DNA of 64,000 bases from Staphylococcus hsinchuensis (lineage in GTDB: Bacteria > Bacillota > Bacilli > Staphylococcales > Staphylococcaceae): assembly GCF_038789205.1 (NCBI RefSeq), contig NZ_CP128355.1:1240001-1304000 (forward strand), written 5' to 3'. The notes below the pieces were generated by a model. That model worked only from the letters and a program-made list of their open reading frames with translations, ran no database searches and was not told the origin of the DNA. Positions 32,502 to 42,641 of the stretch are shown piece by piece. Both the position numbers and the translations under genes were made by a program. Each line of letters opens with the position of its first letter. Position 1 is the first letter of the stretch.

Positions 32502-33311
32502 TTGCGATATACGATTTTATCTAAAGGCGATTCAAAATCCAATGCACTTAAGCATAAGATGATAAGTTACATGAAAGATTTTCAAATGGTGGAAGATACT
32601 GAGAATCCTGAAATAGTCATATCGGTAGGCGGAGATGGCACGTTGCTCCAAGCGTTTCATCACTATAGTCACATGCTTTCACGATGTGCCTTTGTCGGGG
32701 TACATACTGGACATTTAGGATTTTATGCGGATTGGTTACCACATGAAGTTGAAAAATTGATTATAGAAATTAACAACTCTGAATTCCAAGTGATAGAATA
32801 CCCATTGTTGGAAATTATTGTGAGATATAATAATAATGGTTATGAGACGAGATATTTAGCTTTAAATGAAGCGACAATGAAAACTGAAAATGGTACGACA
32901 TTAGTTGTTGACGTCAATATACGTGGCAACCAATTTGAACGCTTCAGAGGAGATGGTTTGTGTATATCCACACCTTCAGGCTCAACAGCATATAACAAAG
33001 CTTTAGGTGGCGCTTTAATACATCCTTCATTAGAAGCAATTCAGATGGCAGAAATTGCATCGATTAATAATCGCGTATTTAGAACAGTAGGGGCACCACT
33101 CGTGCTACCAAAACATCATACTTGTTTAATCACACCAGTGAACCACGATTCTATTTTAACGACGATTGATCATGTCAGTGTCAAGCATAAAAATGTTAAT
33201 GCCATTCAATTCCGTGTTGCTAATGAGAAAATTAGATTTGCTCGATTTAGACCATTTCCATTTTGGAAAAGGGTGCATGATTCATTTATTTCAAGTGGTG
33301 ATGGAGAGTAA
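32502..33311 (+). CDS. nadK: NAD kinase
   Basis: 269 residues, the same length as the S. aureus enzyme (also named ppnK). It phosphorylates NAD to NADP. Motifs are GGDGT (43-47, catalytic D45), LNEATM and [15 protein letters not shown] used the TTG at 32502, preceded at 4 bases by GGGGTGG, because it gives the conserved [14 protein letters not shown] terminus; longer in-frame starts run into relQ. It overlaps the next gene by one base (taATG). Confidence 0.95.
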   Translation: MRYTILSKGDSKSNALKHKMISYMKDFQMVEDTENPEIVISVGGDGTLLQAFHHYSHMLSRCAFVGVHTGHLGFYADWLPHEVEKLIIEINNSEFQVIEYPLLEIIVRYNNNGYETRYLALNEATMKTENGTTLVVDVNIRGNQFERFRGDGLCISTPSGSTAYNKALGGALIHPSLEAIQMAEIASINNRVFRTVGAPLVLPKHHTCLITPVNHDSILTTIDHVSVKHKNVNAIQFRVANEKIRFARFRPFPFWKRVHDSFISSGDGE

Positions 33312-34165
33312 TGAAGTTTTCATATCAAATTAAATCTCCAATACTGTTAAGAACATTTTTACAAAATAATGATTATTCAAAGAAGACTATAAGCGCCATT
33401 AAAAATAATGGCGCTATATTTGTAAATAATGAGCCAGTAACAGTGCGAAAACAGTTAGAAATAGATGATCAATTAGATATTCATCTTAATAAAGAAGTAC
33501 CGAGTCAAAATCTGATTCCTTATACGGATTCGTTAAAAATATTATATGAAGATCAATATTTATTAATTGTATCTAAACCACCTAACCAAAACTGTGCACC
33601 TTCACGTGAACATAAGCATCATAGTTTAGTAGAACAAGTACTCGGATACTTTAACCAAACTGAACAAGTGTACAACCCTCATATTGTTACACGGCTTGAT
33701 AGAAATACGGCAGGTATCGTCATCTTCGCAAAACATGGTTTCATACACTATTTAATGTCAAAAGTAAATATAGATAAACGCTATTATTGTATTTGTTATG
33801 GTCAAATTGAACAAGAAGGTATCATCAATGCTCCAATTGCTAGAGCCCTTTCAAGTATTATAGAACGACGAGTAGACAAAAATGGCAAACAAGCTAAAAC
33901 AATGTTTCGATGTTTAGATCGCACAGACCAATATAGTTTATGTGAGGTCCGTTTATTAACAGGTCGGACACATCAAATTCGTGTACATTTTAAACATATT
34001 GGGCATTCACTTGTAGGCGATTCGTTATATAATGGTTTACATAGTCAGTATAAACATCAATTGTTACGTTGTGTTCAAGTTGAGTTTGAACATCCAATTA
34101 CACATGAAAATATTGTAGTGGTTGATCGTTATAAAGCGATAGAATCAATATTTAATATGATATAA
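33311..34165 (+). CDS. RluD/RluA-family pseudouridine synthase (YjbO)
   Basis: 284 residues. An N-terminal S4-like RNA-binding region (about 15-60, FVNNEPVTVRKQLEIDDQLDI) precedes the catalytic domain with RLDRNTAGIVIFAK (catalytic D130) and LLTGRTHQIRVH. It converts uridines in ribosomal or transfer RNA to pseudouridine; the exact site is not evident. Its ATG shares one base with the nadK stop, so translation is coupled. Confidence 0.93.
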   Translation: MKFSYQIKSPILLRTFLQNNDYSKKTISAIKNNGAIFVNNEPVTVRKQLEIDDQLDIHLNKEVPSQNLIPYTDSLKILYEDQYLLIVSKPPNQNCAPSREHKHHSLVEQVLGYFNQTEQVYNPHIVTRLDRNTAGIVIFAKHGFIHYLMSKVNIDKRYYCICYGQIEQEGIINAPIARALSSIIERRVDKNGKQAKTMFRCLDRTDQYSLCEVRLLTGRTHQIRVHFKHIGHSLVGDSLYNGLHSQYKHQLLRCVQVEFEHPITHENIVVVDRYKAIESIFNMI

Positions 34166-34190
34166 TTTAACCATTCATGGAGGTGGGAAT

Positions 34191-35576
34191 GTGGCCAATG
34201 AAAAAGAATCTATTACATTAGATGATGAACAAGTATACGATCAAGCATTACTAGATCAATTATTAAAAGATAACGACATTGATCAATTTCGTGATGAATT
34301 TTTATCAATGCACAATTATGAGCAAAGTGAATATTTTGAAGACAGTGATGAAGAAATTCGTCAACGCATCTATGAAGTGTTATCTCCAGCAGAAGTTGCA
34401 GATTTCTTCGAACAATTAGAAATTGATAAAGACGAATATGAAGATTTGTTTGATAAGATGAATGCAAATTACGCGAGTAAAGTTCTGGAGAACATGTCTT
34501 ATGATAACTCCGTTGATATTATGAATCATTTGTCTAAGCAAAAGGTAGTAAGTTTGCTGACATTAATGAAACGTGAAGATGCTAAAGAAATAAAAGCATT
34601 GTTACATTATGAAGAGGATACAGCCGGTGGTATTATGACCACTGAGTACATCTCTTTAAAGGCAACGATGCCAGTTAGAGAAGCAATGATACAAGTTAAA
34701 GATCAAGCACCTGATGCTGAGACGATTTATGTCATCTTTACAGTAAATGACGATAAGCAATTAGCAGGGGTCTTATCTTTACGTGATTTAATTGTTGCAG
34801 AAAATGATGCTTATATTGAAGACATTATGAGCGAACGTGTGATTTCGGCTAATGCAGCGGATGACCAAGAAGATGTTGCACAAAAAATGCGAGATTATGA
34901 TTTCATTGCCATGCCTGTTGTAGATTATCAAGATCATTTATTAGGTATCATTACTATCGATGATATTTTAGACGTCATGGATGAAGAGGCAAGTGAAGAC
35001 TACTCTCGTTTAGCCGGTGTATCAGATGTCGATGCAACCAATGACTCAGTATTTAAGACTGCATTTAAACGTTTGCCTTGGCTCATAATTCTTACATTCC
35101 TTGGTATGATTACAGCTACAATATTAGGTTCTTTTGAAGAGACTTTATCAAAAGTTGCATTGTTGGCTGCATTTATACCTATTATCAGTGGGATGTCCGG
35201 AAATTCAGGGACACAGTCACTTGCCGTATCGGTTCGTAATATTTCAACTGGTGAAATAGATGAACAGAGCAAATTTAAAGTCGCATTAAGAGAAGCGGGT
35301 AGTGGCTTCTTTAGTGGTTTAGTTTGTGCCATTTTACTATCGTTAATTATCATCGTACTTTATCATCAACCAATTTTAGCAATGATTGTTGGCGCAAGTT
35401 TAACGATTGCTATGACTGTTGGTACGTTAGTTGGTTCGATGATTCCACTTGTAATGAATAAATTAAATATTGACCCCGCTGTGGCGAGTGGTCCATTCAT
35501 TACGACTATCAATGATATTGTAAGTATGCTAATTTACTTTGGTTTAGCAACTTCATTTATGACTTACTTAACATAG
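34191..35576 (+). CDS. mgtE: magnesium transporter MgtE
   Basis: 461 residues. The order is N domain (about 20-130), a CBS pair (about 140-260) that senses intracellular Mg2+, and five C-terminal membrane helices (about 290-455) with the ion-selectivity segment GMSGNSGTQS and PFITTINDI. The start is GTG after GGAGGTGGG. It follows the pseudouridine synthase by 25 bases and precedes cpaA by 10, so ion transporters are part of the relQ transcript unit. Confidence 0.95.
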   Translation: MANEKESITLDDEQVYDQALLDQLLKDNDIDQFRDEFLSMHNYEQSEYFEDSDEEIRQRIYEVLSPAEVADFFEQLEIDKDEYEDLFDKMNANYASKVLENMSYDNSVDIMNHLSKQKVVSLLTLMKREDAKEIKALLHYEEDTAGGIMTTEYISLKATMPVREAMIQVKDQAPDAETIYVIFTVNDDKQLAGVLSLRDLIVAENDAYIEDIMSERVISANAADDQEDVAQKMRDYDFIAMPVVDYQDHLLGIITIDDILDVMDEEASEDYSRLAGVSDVDATNDSVFKTAFKRLPWLIILTFLGMITATILGSFEETLSKVALLAAFIPIISGMSGNSGTQSLAVSVRNISTGEIDEQSKFKVALREAGSGFFSGLVCAILLSLIIIVLYHQPILAMIVGASLTIAMTVGTLVGSMIPLVMNKLNIDPAVASGPFITTINDIVSMLIYFGLATSFMTYLT

Positions 35577-35586
35577 GGGGGGTTAT

Positions 35587-37425
35587 ATGGAATTTATATC
35601 ACTCGTGGTCGTCGTTATTTGTGCATTTTTGACGCCCATTTTAGTTAATAGATTAAGAATTTCGTTTCTGCCAGTCGTCGTTGCAGAAATTTTAATGGGT
35701 ATTATTATCGGTGATTCATTTTTAAAATTAGTCGAGCGAGATGAGATGCTGAATATCTTATCTACACTCGGTTTTATATTTTTAATGTTTTTAAGTGGTT
35801 TGGAAATTGATTTTAAAGCCTTTAAAAAAGATAAAAATGAACCTGCCGAGCAACAACAGAAAAAAGAACCAAGTCATTTGAAGATTGCTATGATTGTCTT
35901 TATGTTTATCATGATAATTTCAATCATATTAGCATATATGTTTAAACTGTTTGGACTTATTGATGATGTACTCTTAATGGTGATTATCATCTCTACGATT
36001 TCTTTAGGTGTTGTCGTTCCTACTTTAAAGGAAATGAATATTATGCGTACGACAATAGGCCAATTTATATTACTTGTTGCCGTATTAGCAGATTTATTTA
36101 CAATGATACTTTTAACAGCGTATGGGGCGATGCACGCTAAAGGTGGCGCTTCGTTATGGTTAATCGGTATTCTTGTAGTATTTACAATTATCTTCTACTT
36201 TATTGGTGTTAAATTTAAAAAAGCCAATTTCTTAAAAAAGTTGATGGATGGTACGACGCAAATTGGTATACGTGCCGTGTTTGCATTGATTTTATTATTA
36301 GTTGCACTCGCTGAAGGCGTAGGTGCTGAAAACATATTAGGCGCCTTTTTAGCAGGTGTTATTGTTTCGTTACTTGGACCTGAGGAAGATATGGTGGAGA
36401 AATTAGATTCATTTGGTTACGGTTTCTTCATTCCTATATTTTTCATAATGGTAGGTGTGGATTTAAATATTCCACAATTAATAAAGGAACCATCGTTATT
36501 AATCATTATTCCAATACTGATCTTAGCATTTTTAATTTCTAAGCTCATTCCAGTCTTTTATATACGTAGATGGTTCGATTTAAAAACGACCACTGCTTCA
36601 GCATTTCTTTTAACATCGACGTTATCGTTAGTTATCGCATCAGCGAAAATTGCTGAACAGTTGAAGACGATTTCGTCAGAGGTTTCAGGTATATTAATTT
36701 TAAGTGCAGTCATCACATGTGTATTCGTGCCTATGGTATTTAAAAAGCTATTCCCTATACCAGACGAAGCTGCACGACAAATTGAAGTGAGTATGATTGG
36801 TAAAAACCAACTAACGATACCAATTGCGCAAAACTTATCCTCGCAATTATACCAAGTTTCTCTATATTATAGAAATGACCTCAGCGATAAACGTAAGTTG
36901 TCAGATGCGATATCAATGATAGAAATCGCAGACTACGAAGAGGATTTGTTAGAGCGATTAGGTCTGTTCTCACGAAATATTGTTGTTTGTTCTACAAATG
37001 ATGATGATATCAACCGTAAAGTTGCCTTAATGGCTAAAAAGCACGGTGTTAAACGTGTTATCTGCAGACTAGAGTCTAGATCAGAAGATGAAGCATTACA
37101 AAGTCAAGGTGTCGAAGTATTCAGTAGTTATATGAGTAATAAGATTTTACTCAAAGGTTTAATTGAAACACCAAATATGCTTAACATCTTAAGTAACGTA
37201 GAAACATCACTTTATGAAATTGCGATGTTAAATCATCAGTATGATCAAATTCAACTACGAAATTTCCCGTTCGATGGAGATATTATCTTCGTGCGAATTA
37301 TTAGAAATAATGAATCTATCGTACCTCATGGAGACACGCAATTGCGTTATCGTGACAGATTAATCGTTACAGGCTCGAAAGAATATGTGGATGAATTAAA
37401 ACGCGAATTAGAATTGTATTATTAA
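35587..37425 (+). CDS. cpaA: CPA2-family monovalent cation/H+ antiporter with RCK domain (CpaA)
   Basis: 612 residues. About twelve membrane helices form a Na+(K+)/H+ exchanger domain (1-390), followed by a TrkA-N-like region (about 395-515) and an RCK_C domain (about 530-612, with FPFDGDIIFVRI and RLIVTGSKE). In S. aureus the RCK_C domain of the protein at this position binds c-di-AMP. The gene begins 10 bases after mgtE behind a run of G. Ion specificity is not visible in the sequence. Confidence 0.9.
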   Translation: MEFISLVVVVICAFLTPILVNRLRISFLPVVVAEILMGIIIGDSFLKLVERDEMLNILSTLGFIFLMFLSGLEIDFKAFKKDKNEPAEQQQKKEPSHLKIAMIVFMFIMIISIILAYMFKLFGLIDDVLLMVIIISTISLGVVVPTLKEMNIMRTTIGQFILLVAVLADLFTMILLTAYGAMHAKGGASLWLIGILVVFTIIFYFIGVKFKKANFLKKLMDGTTQIGIRAVFALILLLVALAEGVGAENILGAFLAGVIVSLLGPEEDMVEKLDSFGYGFFIPIFFIMVGVDLNIPQLIKEPSLLIIIPILILAFLISKLIPVFYIRRWFDLKTTTASAFLLTSTLSLVIASAKIAEQLKTISSEVSGILILSAVITCVFVPMVFKKLFPIPDEAARQIEVSMIGKNQLTIPIAQNLSSQLYQVSLYYRNDLSDKRKLSDAISMIEIADYEEDLLERLGLFSRNIVVCSTNDDDINRKVALMAKKHGVKRVICRLESRSEDEALQSQGVEVFSSYMSNKILLKGLIETPNMLNILSNVETSLYEIAMLNHQYDQIQLRNFPFDGDIIFVRIIRNNESIVPHGDTQLRYRDRLIVTGSKEYVDELKRELELYY

Positions 37426-37494
37426 GTTCACGTATGTATTCTGTAAAAAAGAGAAAATGATTATAATGTTTTAAAATTTGTTGGCATATTTACG

Positions 37495-37589
37495 TTGAAA
37501 TCGTTGTGATATGTAATATAAATTGTTTTCCAAGGTAAGCCAATGTTAAAATGAGGATAAAAGAATTGGCGTCGAAATAAGGAAAACAA
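37495..37589 (+). promoter_or_regulatory. fabI leader with nested inverted repeats
   Basis: TTGAAA (37495), 16 bases, TATAAA (37517) is a plausible promoter. TTGTTTTCC (37523-37531) pairs with GGAAAACAA (37581-37589), and inside it GCCAAT (37539-37544) pairs with ATTGGC (37565-37570). I saw no clear FapR palindrome, unlike fabH. The repeats may be an RNA fold or binding sites. Confidence 0.4.
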
Positions 37590-37645
37590 CTCTAAAACTT
37601 CGAACCAGTTTATATTATGAATTAACAAAAAGGAGAAAGTCATTC

Positions 37646-38416
37646 ATGTTTAATTTAGAAAATAAAACGTTTGTCATTATGGGTATCGCTAATAAACGCA
37701 GTATCGGTTTCGGTGTTGCGAAAGTACTAGATCAATTTGGTGCGAACTTAGTATTTACTTACCGTAAAGAACGTAGTAAAAAAGAATTAGAAAAATTAGT
37801 TGAACAACTTAACCAAAAAGAACCAAAAATGTACCAAATTGACGTTCAAAGTGATGATGACGTAATAAATGGATTCGAACAAATTGGTAAAGACATTGGC
37901 TCAATTGACGGTGTTTATCATTCAATCGCGTTCGCTAATATGGAAGATTTACGTGGACGTTTTTCAGATACGTCACGTGATGGTTTCTTATTAGCTCAAG
38001 ACATTAGTTCTTTCTCTTTAACAATTGTTGCAAGAGAAGCGAAGAAGTTAATGTCAGAAGGTGGTAGCATCGTTGCTACAACATATTTAGGCGGAGAATT
38101 TGCAGTTCAAAACTACAACGTTATGGGTGTTGCTAAAGCAAGTTTAGAAGCGAATGTACGTTACTTAGCTTCTGATTTAGGTGAAGATAACATTCGTGTA
38201 AATGCAATTTCTGCTGGACCTATCCGCACATTAAGTGCTAAAGGTGTTGGAGGCTTCAACACAATCCTTAAAGAAATTGAAGAACGTGCACCACTTAAAC
38301 GTAATGTAGACCAAGAAGAAGTAGGTAAAACAGCTGCTTACTTATTAAGCGAGCTTTCAAGTGGTGTTACAGGTGAGAACATCCACGTAGATAGTGGTTA
38401 CCATATCGTGAAATGA
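37646..38416 (+). CDS. fabI: enoyl-ACP reductase FabI
   Basis: 256 residues. Short-chain dehydrogenase fold; it performs the last step of fatty acid elongation and is the triclosan target. The N-terminal nucleotide site is GIANKRSIGFGVA, and the catalytic residues are exactly placed: Y147, Y157 and K164. The start is ATG after AAAAGGAG. It is monocistronic and ends in a terminator carried by repeat copy B. Confidence 0.97.
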   Translation: MFNLENKTFVIMGIANKRSIGFGVAKVLDQFGANLVFTYRKERSKKELEKLVEQLNQKEPKMYQIDVQSDDDVINGFEQIGKDIGSIDGVYHSIAFANMEDLRGRFSDTSRDGFLLAQDISSFSLTIVAREAKKLMSEGGSIVATTYLGGEFAVQNYNVMGVAKASLEANVRYLASDLGEDNIRVNAISAGPIRTLSAKGVGGFNTILKEIEERAPLKRNVDQEEVGKTAAYLLSELSSGVTGENIHVDSGYHIVK

Positions 38417-38434
38417 AATCTATTAAAATAAACT

Positions 38435-38595
38435 GAGTCTGAGACAAAAATAGGTGTCTCAGACTCTTTTTCAACTTGGCAGTAGATGTCTGAATTGAAA
38501 ATACGCTTAGAACAAGCTTTTTTCAATCCTAGTCATCCTTGCCGGGGTGGGACTACGAAATCTCTATTAGAAAATTCGATTTCTGTCCCGCTCCC
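38435..38595 (+). repeat. staphylococcal intergenic hairpin repeat, copy B
   Basis: About 160 bases, matching copy A at 24329 from GAGTCTGAGACA to CTCCC with scattered changes. The first hairpin (38435-38466) with its T run terminates fabI. The second inverted repeat runs from GTGGGACTACGAAATC to GATTTCTGTCCCGC. Short open frames across it are not genes. Confidence 0.85.
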
Positions 38596-38615
38596 AGTTT
38601 TTTATTTAAAACAAA

Positions 38616-38648
38616 AACAACCCAAATGCGTTTCGCATTTGGGTTGTT
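38616..38648 (-). terminator. terminator of the AI-2E family transporter gene
   Basis: 15-bp perfect stem AACAACCCAAATGCG (38616-38630) against 38634-38648. Read on the minus strand it runs into TTTTTGTTTT. Confidence 0.85.
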
Positions 38649-38664
38649 CGTTCAATATATTGTA

Positions 38665-39750
38665 TTAATCTTTAACGTCGCTACTTGCTTTTTCCATAAT
38701 TTGTTGTCTGTATTGGAATATATTTTTAACAATCGTTTTGATTGTGGCATATAATGGCACAGCCACGAGTACTAAAGCAAAGCCACCTAAGTTACCTGCA
38801 GCTAGTATAACTACGATAATCGTTAGTGGGTGAATACTTAATGATTTACCCATAATATTTGGCGTGATGACATTACCTTCTAATTGTTGTGCGATTAAAG
38901 TAATGACACATACCCAAATAAATGTTGCAGGACTTTGAATGATTGCTATGATTGCCGCTGGTGTGAATGCTAACCAAGGTCCTAAGAATGGAATCATGTT
39001 TGCTACACATGCGAATAGTACGAGTAACAATGTGTATTTTAAACCAACGATTGAATAACCAATAAATAAAATCACACCGAGTATAAGGCTGACTGTAACT
39101 TGTCCTTGAATATAAGATCTTAAAGTGAAATCAAGATCTTTTAAAAGATTAACTACAAAGATTTTTCTATCGCCATTAAAAATACGAGCGATAAATGGAA
39201 TGAATTTCTCGTGATCCTTTAACATATATATTAAGAAGAAAGGAACCATGATGAGTAAGAATAATGTTGAAATAAATGATGTAACATAGCTTAATGAATT
39301 AGACAATACATTCGTTGATGTCTTACTCATAGATTGAACCATTTTGTTAATACGTTCAGTGACATCTGGAGGTAGACGTTTCATTTGATCTAAGCCAAAG
39401 TTAACCATTTTCTGGATATCTTTTTGTAATGATGGAATTTGTGAGATTAAGTTTTCGATTTGACTCACAATCATTGGACCAACGAAACCAATAATTACCC
39501 CTACAATAATAATTAACACGAGGAAGATAATACTAATACTACCCCACCGTGGAATATTATATTTCTCTAATAACTTTTGAAACGGTAAACATATATAAAA
39601 TAAAAAACCGCTAAGTAACATAGGAATTAATACTGATTGAATAATAACCAATAGGGGAGTAAACACACTGTGGACTTCCATGATTAATTTGATCAGTAAA
39701 AATAGGATCAACAATGCGATGCCTGTCCTGAACCAAACTTTATTGAGCAT
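38665..39750 (-). CDS. AI-2E family transporter (UPF0118/PerM-like permease)
   Basis: 361 residues. About eight membrane helices with the family region FLGPWLAFTPAAIIAI and EGNVITPNIMGKSL-SIHPL near the C-terminal half. Family members include exporters of AI-2 and Na+/H+ antiporter-like proteins, so the family name does not prove a signalling role. The start is ATG with CAGGAGGA upstream. It is convergent with fabI and divergent from the esterase gene. Confidence 0.88.
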   Translation of the reverse strand: MLNKVWFRTGIALLILFLLIKLIMEVHSVFTPLLVIIQSVLIPMLLSGFLFYICLPFQKLLEKYNIPRWGSISIIFLVLIIIVGVIIGFVGPMIVSQIENLISQIPSLQKDIQKMVNFGLDQMKRLPPDVTERINKMVQSMSKTSTNVLSNSLSYVTSFISTLFLLIMVPFFLIYMLKDHEKFIPFIARIFNGDRKIFVVNLLKDLDFTLRSYIQGQVTVSLILGVILFIGYSIVGLKYTLLLVLFACVANMIPFLGPWLAFTPAAIIAIIQSPATFIWVCVITLIAQQLEGNVITPNIMGKSLSIHPLTIIVVILAAGNLGGFALVLVAVPLYATIKTIVKNIFQYRQQIMEKASSDVKD

Positions 39751-39958
39751 TGGAAAGTTCCTCCTGAATAAATTGATTTAGTAATTTCAAGTATAGCTTA
39801 TAAATGAATAGAACAAAAGAAGGAATAATTAATATTGGAAAATTTATTCCACAAAATTCATAAAAATGACAATAGACCGTGTTTGAATCTGTTTTATTTT
39901 AAATTTTTTAATCAGTTGATACAATTACAATAAGACAACAAAGGGAGGCACATGGCTG

Positions 39959-40714
39959 ATGAGTGAATTTCAACCAGGTATCGTAAATAAAATAAATTTT
40001 CCAAGCGAAATTTTAGATAGAGACATTACTTTATCTATCTATTTACCGAAAGATTATACGGAATTATTCAAACATAAAGTCGTTTTTTGTTTTGATGGTC
40101 TAGATTTTTTCAGATATGGCAGAATCCATCAAACTTATGAACGTCTAAGAGATGAAGATAAAATAGAAAGAGCAATATTTGTAGGTTTTCATTATGAAAC
40201 TGTTGAAAAACGACGTGAAGAGTTTCATCCAAGAGGCGAGCGTACGCCACAAACAGTTAAAGCCTTAGCAAACGAAATCTTACCATATGTAGATAAAACA
40301 TTTTCCACATTCAAAGTAGGCAATGGTCGACTTGTCTTTGGTGATAGCCTTGCAGGTAGTGTTGCGTTAATGTCAGTACTTTGTTATCCAAATGTCTTTA
40401 GCCAAGTCGGTATGCTAAGCCCACAATATGATGAAGTCATTGACACACTTATTGATAGATGTCAGTTTAAGGAACAATTGAACATTTGGCATGTCGTAGG
40501 TTTAGACGAAAAGGATTTCGAATTACCAACAACTGGCAAAAGGGCAGACTTTTTAACACCGAATAGACAACTCAACAAAATTATTGAAAGTCAAGATATT
40601 ACTTACCATTATGAGGAGTTTGAAGGCGGACATCGATGGAAATATTGGAAAAATCTATTAGATGATTTATTAATATATTTCTTATCTGAAAACATTTCTT
40701 TTGAAAATTCATAA
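39959..40714 (+). CDS. alpha/beta-hydrolase, putative esterase (YjcH-like)
   Basis: 251 residues. Esterase-D/enterochelin-esterase-like fold: the nucleophile elbow is GDSLAG (S130), and the C-terminal FEGGHRWKYW gives the catalytic histidine. The N-terminal SIYLPKDYTELFKHKVVFCFDGLDFF is the typical first strand pair. The substrate is unknown. Bacillus yjcH and yjcG are neighbours in the same way. The start ATG lies 10 bases after GGGAGG. Confidence 0.85.
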   Translation: MSEFQPGIVNKINFPSEILDRDITLSIYLPKDYTELFKHKVVFCFDGLDFFRYGRIHQTYERLRDEDKIERAIFVGFHYETVEKRREEFHPRGERTPQTVKALANEILPYVDKTFSTFKVGNGRLVFGDSLAGSVALMSVLCYPNVFSQVGMLSPQYDEVIDTLIDRCQFKEQLNIWHVVGLDEKDFELPTTGKRADFLTPNRQLNKIIESQDITYHYEEFEGGHRWKYWKNLLDDLLIYFLSENISFENS

Positions 40715-40791
40715 AGAGAATGTGGTTTAAAGTAACGAATTTTTCGAAAATTTGATATAATAGAGTTATGTTAAACAAAGGAGGAATTTAA

Positions 40792-41301
40792 ATGATTTTA
40801 GGATTAGCATTAATTCCGTCAAAAGATTTTCAAGATGAAGTGAATGCATATCGTAAGCGTTATGATAATCACTACGCTATTATTATGCCTCATATCACAA
40901 TAAAAGGGCAATTTGAAATCAAAGATAGTGATTTAGAGTCTGTAAAAGAAGAAATTAAAGCACGTGTTGAAGGTGTTTCAGCTGTAGATGTACACGCTAC
41001 AAAAGCTTCAACATTTGCTCCAATCACAAATGTAATTTATTTTAAAGTTGCAAAAACAGAAGCATTAGAAAAACTATTTAATAACTTTAACAAAGGTGAC
41101 TTCTATGGTGAACCAGATCACCCATTCGTTCCACACTTTACAATTGCACAAGGTTTAACAAGCCAAGAATTTGAAGATGTTTATGGTCAATTAAAATTAG
41201 CTGGTATTGATTATAAAGAAACAATAGATCAGTTATCACTTGTTTACTTCAATGAAGAAGAAGAAAAGTGGCAACTACTTGAAAACTATAACTTAGCATA
41301 A
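40792..41301 (+). CDS. 2H phosphoesterase-like protein (YjcG, UPF0477)
   Basis: 169 residues. Two HxT motifs, PHITIKG (H34, T36) and PHFTIAQ (H115, T117), define the 2H superfamily that includes 2'-5' RNA ligases and cyclic phosphodiesterases. The substrate of the UPF0477 subgroup is unknown. It starts after AAAGGAGGA, 77 bases behind the esterase, from its own likely promoter (TTGATATAATAG region). Confidence 0.9.
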   Translation: MILGLALIPSKDFQDEVNAYRKRYDNHYAIIMPHITIKGQFEIKDSDLESVKEEIKARVEGVSAVDVHATKASTFAPITNVIYFKVAKTEALEKLFNNFNKGDFYGEPDHPFVPHFTIAQGLTSQEFEDVYGQLKLAGIDYKETIDQLSLVYFNEEEEKWQLLENYNLA

Positions 41302-41393
41302 TTGAACGAGGTAAAGACAAAGTGTAGCAAAATATCGATTTAAGTGATTAACATAAACTACGAAATTTAACATACTTACTTTACCTACAACAT

Positions 41394-41440
41394 AAAACGC
41401 CACGCATTATCTGTAATAAGATAATGCGTGGCGTTTTTTA
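41394..41440. terminator. bidirectional terminator between the UPF0477 gene and ltaA
   Basis: 19-bp near-perfect stem, 41394-41412 against 41419-41437, core ACGCCACGCATTATCT, with T runs on both strands. Confidence 0.88.
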
Positions 41441-41444
41441 TATG

Positions 41445-42641
41445 TTATTTATTCTGAATAGCTCGGCGTTGTTTCATGAAATAAATGCCGTAGAATACCG
41501 TTAAGAATAAGAAAACGAGTGAGGCGAAATAGAATGGTAAGTCGAATGATTTAGATACTTCGTAAATCATACCACCGACGATAGGACCAATCATAGATCC
41601 GAAACCTTGAACACTATTAAACACGCCCCAAGTTTCCTCTTGTTCCTCTTTATGAATATTGCCAGCCATAAATGTATTCCATGCTGGTAATAGTAAACCG
41701 TACATTAAACCTAGGAAGGCTGCTAATATCCACACAACAATAATATTATTAATAATTGAGAATAAGAAAATCATGATTGTATAAATAACAAAACCACTAA
41801 AGATCATAATATGCATGAATTGTCTGCTATTGTTATCAATAATCTTAGATAAAAATAACATTGAGAAGCCACAACCAATACCTCCGAGTATTAGTGCGAC
41901 TGTGTATTCTATAGTTGAAACATGAACAACTTCTTTGGCATATTTAGGTAAAATAGGTACTAACGCGGTAATCGCTGTACCTTGTAGTAATATACCTGGG
42001 AACAGAATCTTATGTCGCTTTGTTACGCTAACAATTTGACCTAATTGCTCTTTCACTGGTCGCGTATTATAATTCGTTAGTTTAATTTTAACGAAATAGT
42101 ATAAAATCCAAGCCACTAACACCATTAATGCCATCATAAAAGTAAAGTGTGTAGGGTGGAATTTAAATATAAGATTCATACCAACCATACCGACCATTAA
42201 ACCGATGAGCCATGAGAAGTAAACATAGCCCATCTGTTTACCGCGATGTTCATCATCTACACTCGCAAGCATAATCACCCAAATCGGGCTAACTGCGATA
42301 CCTAATAAAATCGCACTCGCGATTAATACGAACGGTGAGGTTGGGAACCAAATAACTAAAAATAAACTGAGGAATGCGAGAAGGAATCCTGTCGTTAGAA
42401 CTAACTTTGATCCGTATCGTTTTAATAAAAATCCGATGACAAAATTAGTTGCTGCATCCGAAATAAAGTGTGCAGATATTGCGGTAGATGTAATACCAAC
42501 TGCAACAGAAGTCGCAGTTGGCAATAATGATAAGTAGCTTAGTACATACATGCCTCTCGCAAATTCCATAAGAAACAAGATGACTAACATAATTATGAAG
42601 TTTTTAGAAATATGTTGATTATTTAACGAAGAGCTTTGCAT
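41445..42641 (-). CDS. ltaA: glycolipid flippase LtaA (MFS)
   Basis: 398 residues, twelve membrane helices. LtaA moves diglucosyl-diacylglycerol across the membrane as the anchor of lipoteichoic acid. Segments [41 protein letters not shown] and [20 protein letters not shown] closely follow the S. aureus protein. I chose the ATG at 42641 (QSSSLNN N terminus) inside the last codons of ugtP, giving a 23-base overlap and an AAAGG site; this is the usual ugtP-ltaA arrangement. Confidence 0.94.
   Translation of the reverse strand: MQSSSLNNQHISKNFIIMLVILFLMEFARGMYVLSYLSLLPTATSVAVGITSTAISAHFISDAATNFVIGFLLKRYGSKLVLTTGFLLAFLSLFLVIWFPTSPFVLIASAILLGIAVSPIWVIMLASVDDEHRGKQMGYVYFSWLIGLMVGMVGMNLIFKFHPTHFTFMMALMVLVAWILYYFVKIKLTNYNTRPVKEQLGQIVSVTKRHKILFPGILLQGTAITALVPILPKYAKEVVHVSTIEYTVALILGGIGCGFSMLFLSKIIDNNSRQFMHIMIFSGFVIYTIMIFLFSIINNIIVVWILAAFLGLMYGLLLPAWNTFMAGNIHKEEQEETWGVFNSVQGFGSMIGPIVGGMIYEVSKSFDLPFYFASLVFLFLTVFYGIYFMKQRRAIQNK

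Noticed and set aside
38486..38754. Short plus-strand frames across repeat copy B and into the AI-2E gene
   Set aside because: They are encoded by the interspersed repeat and by antisense sequence, without ribosome sites.
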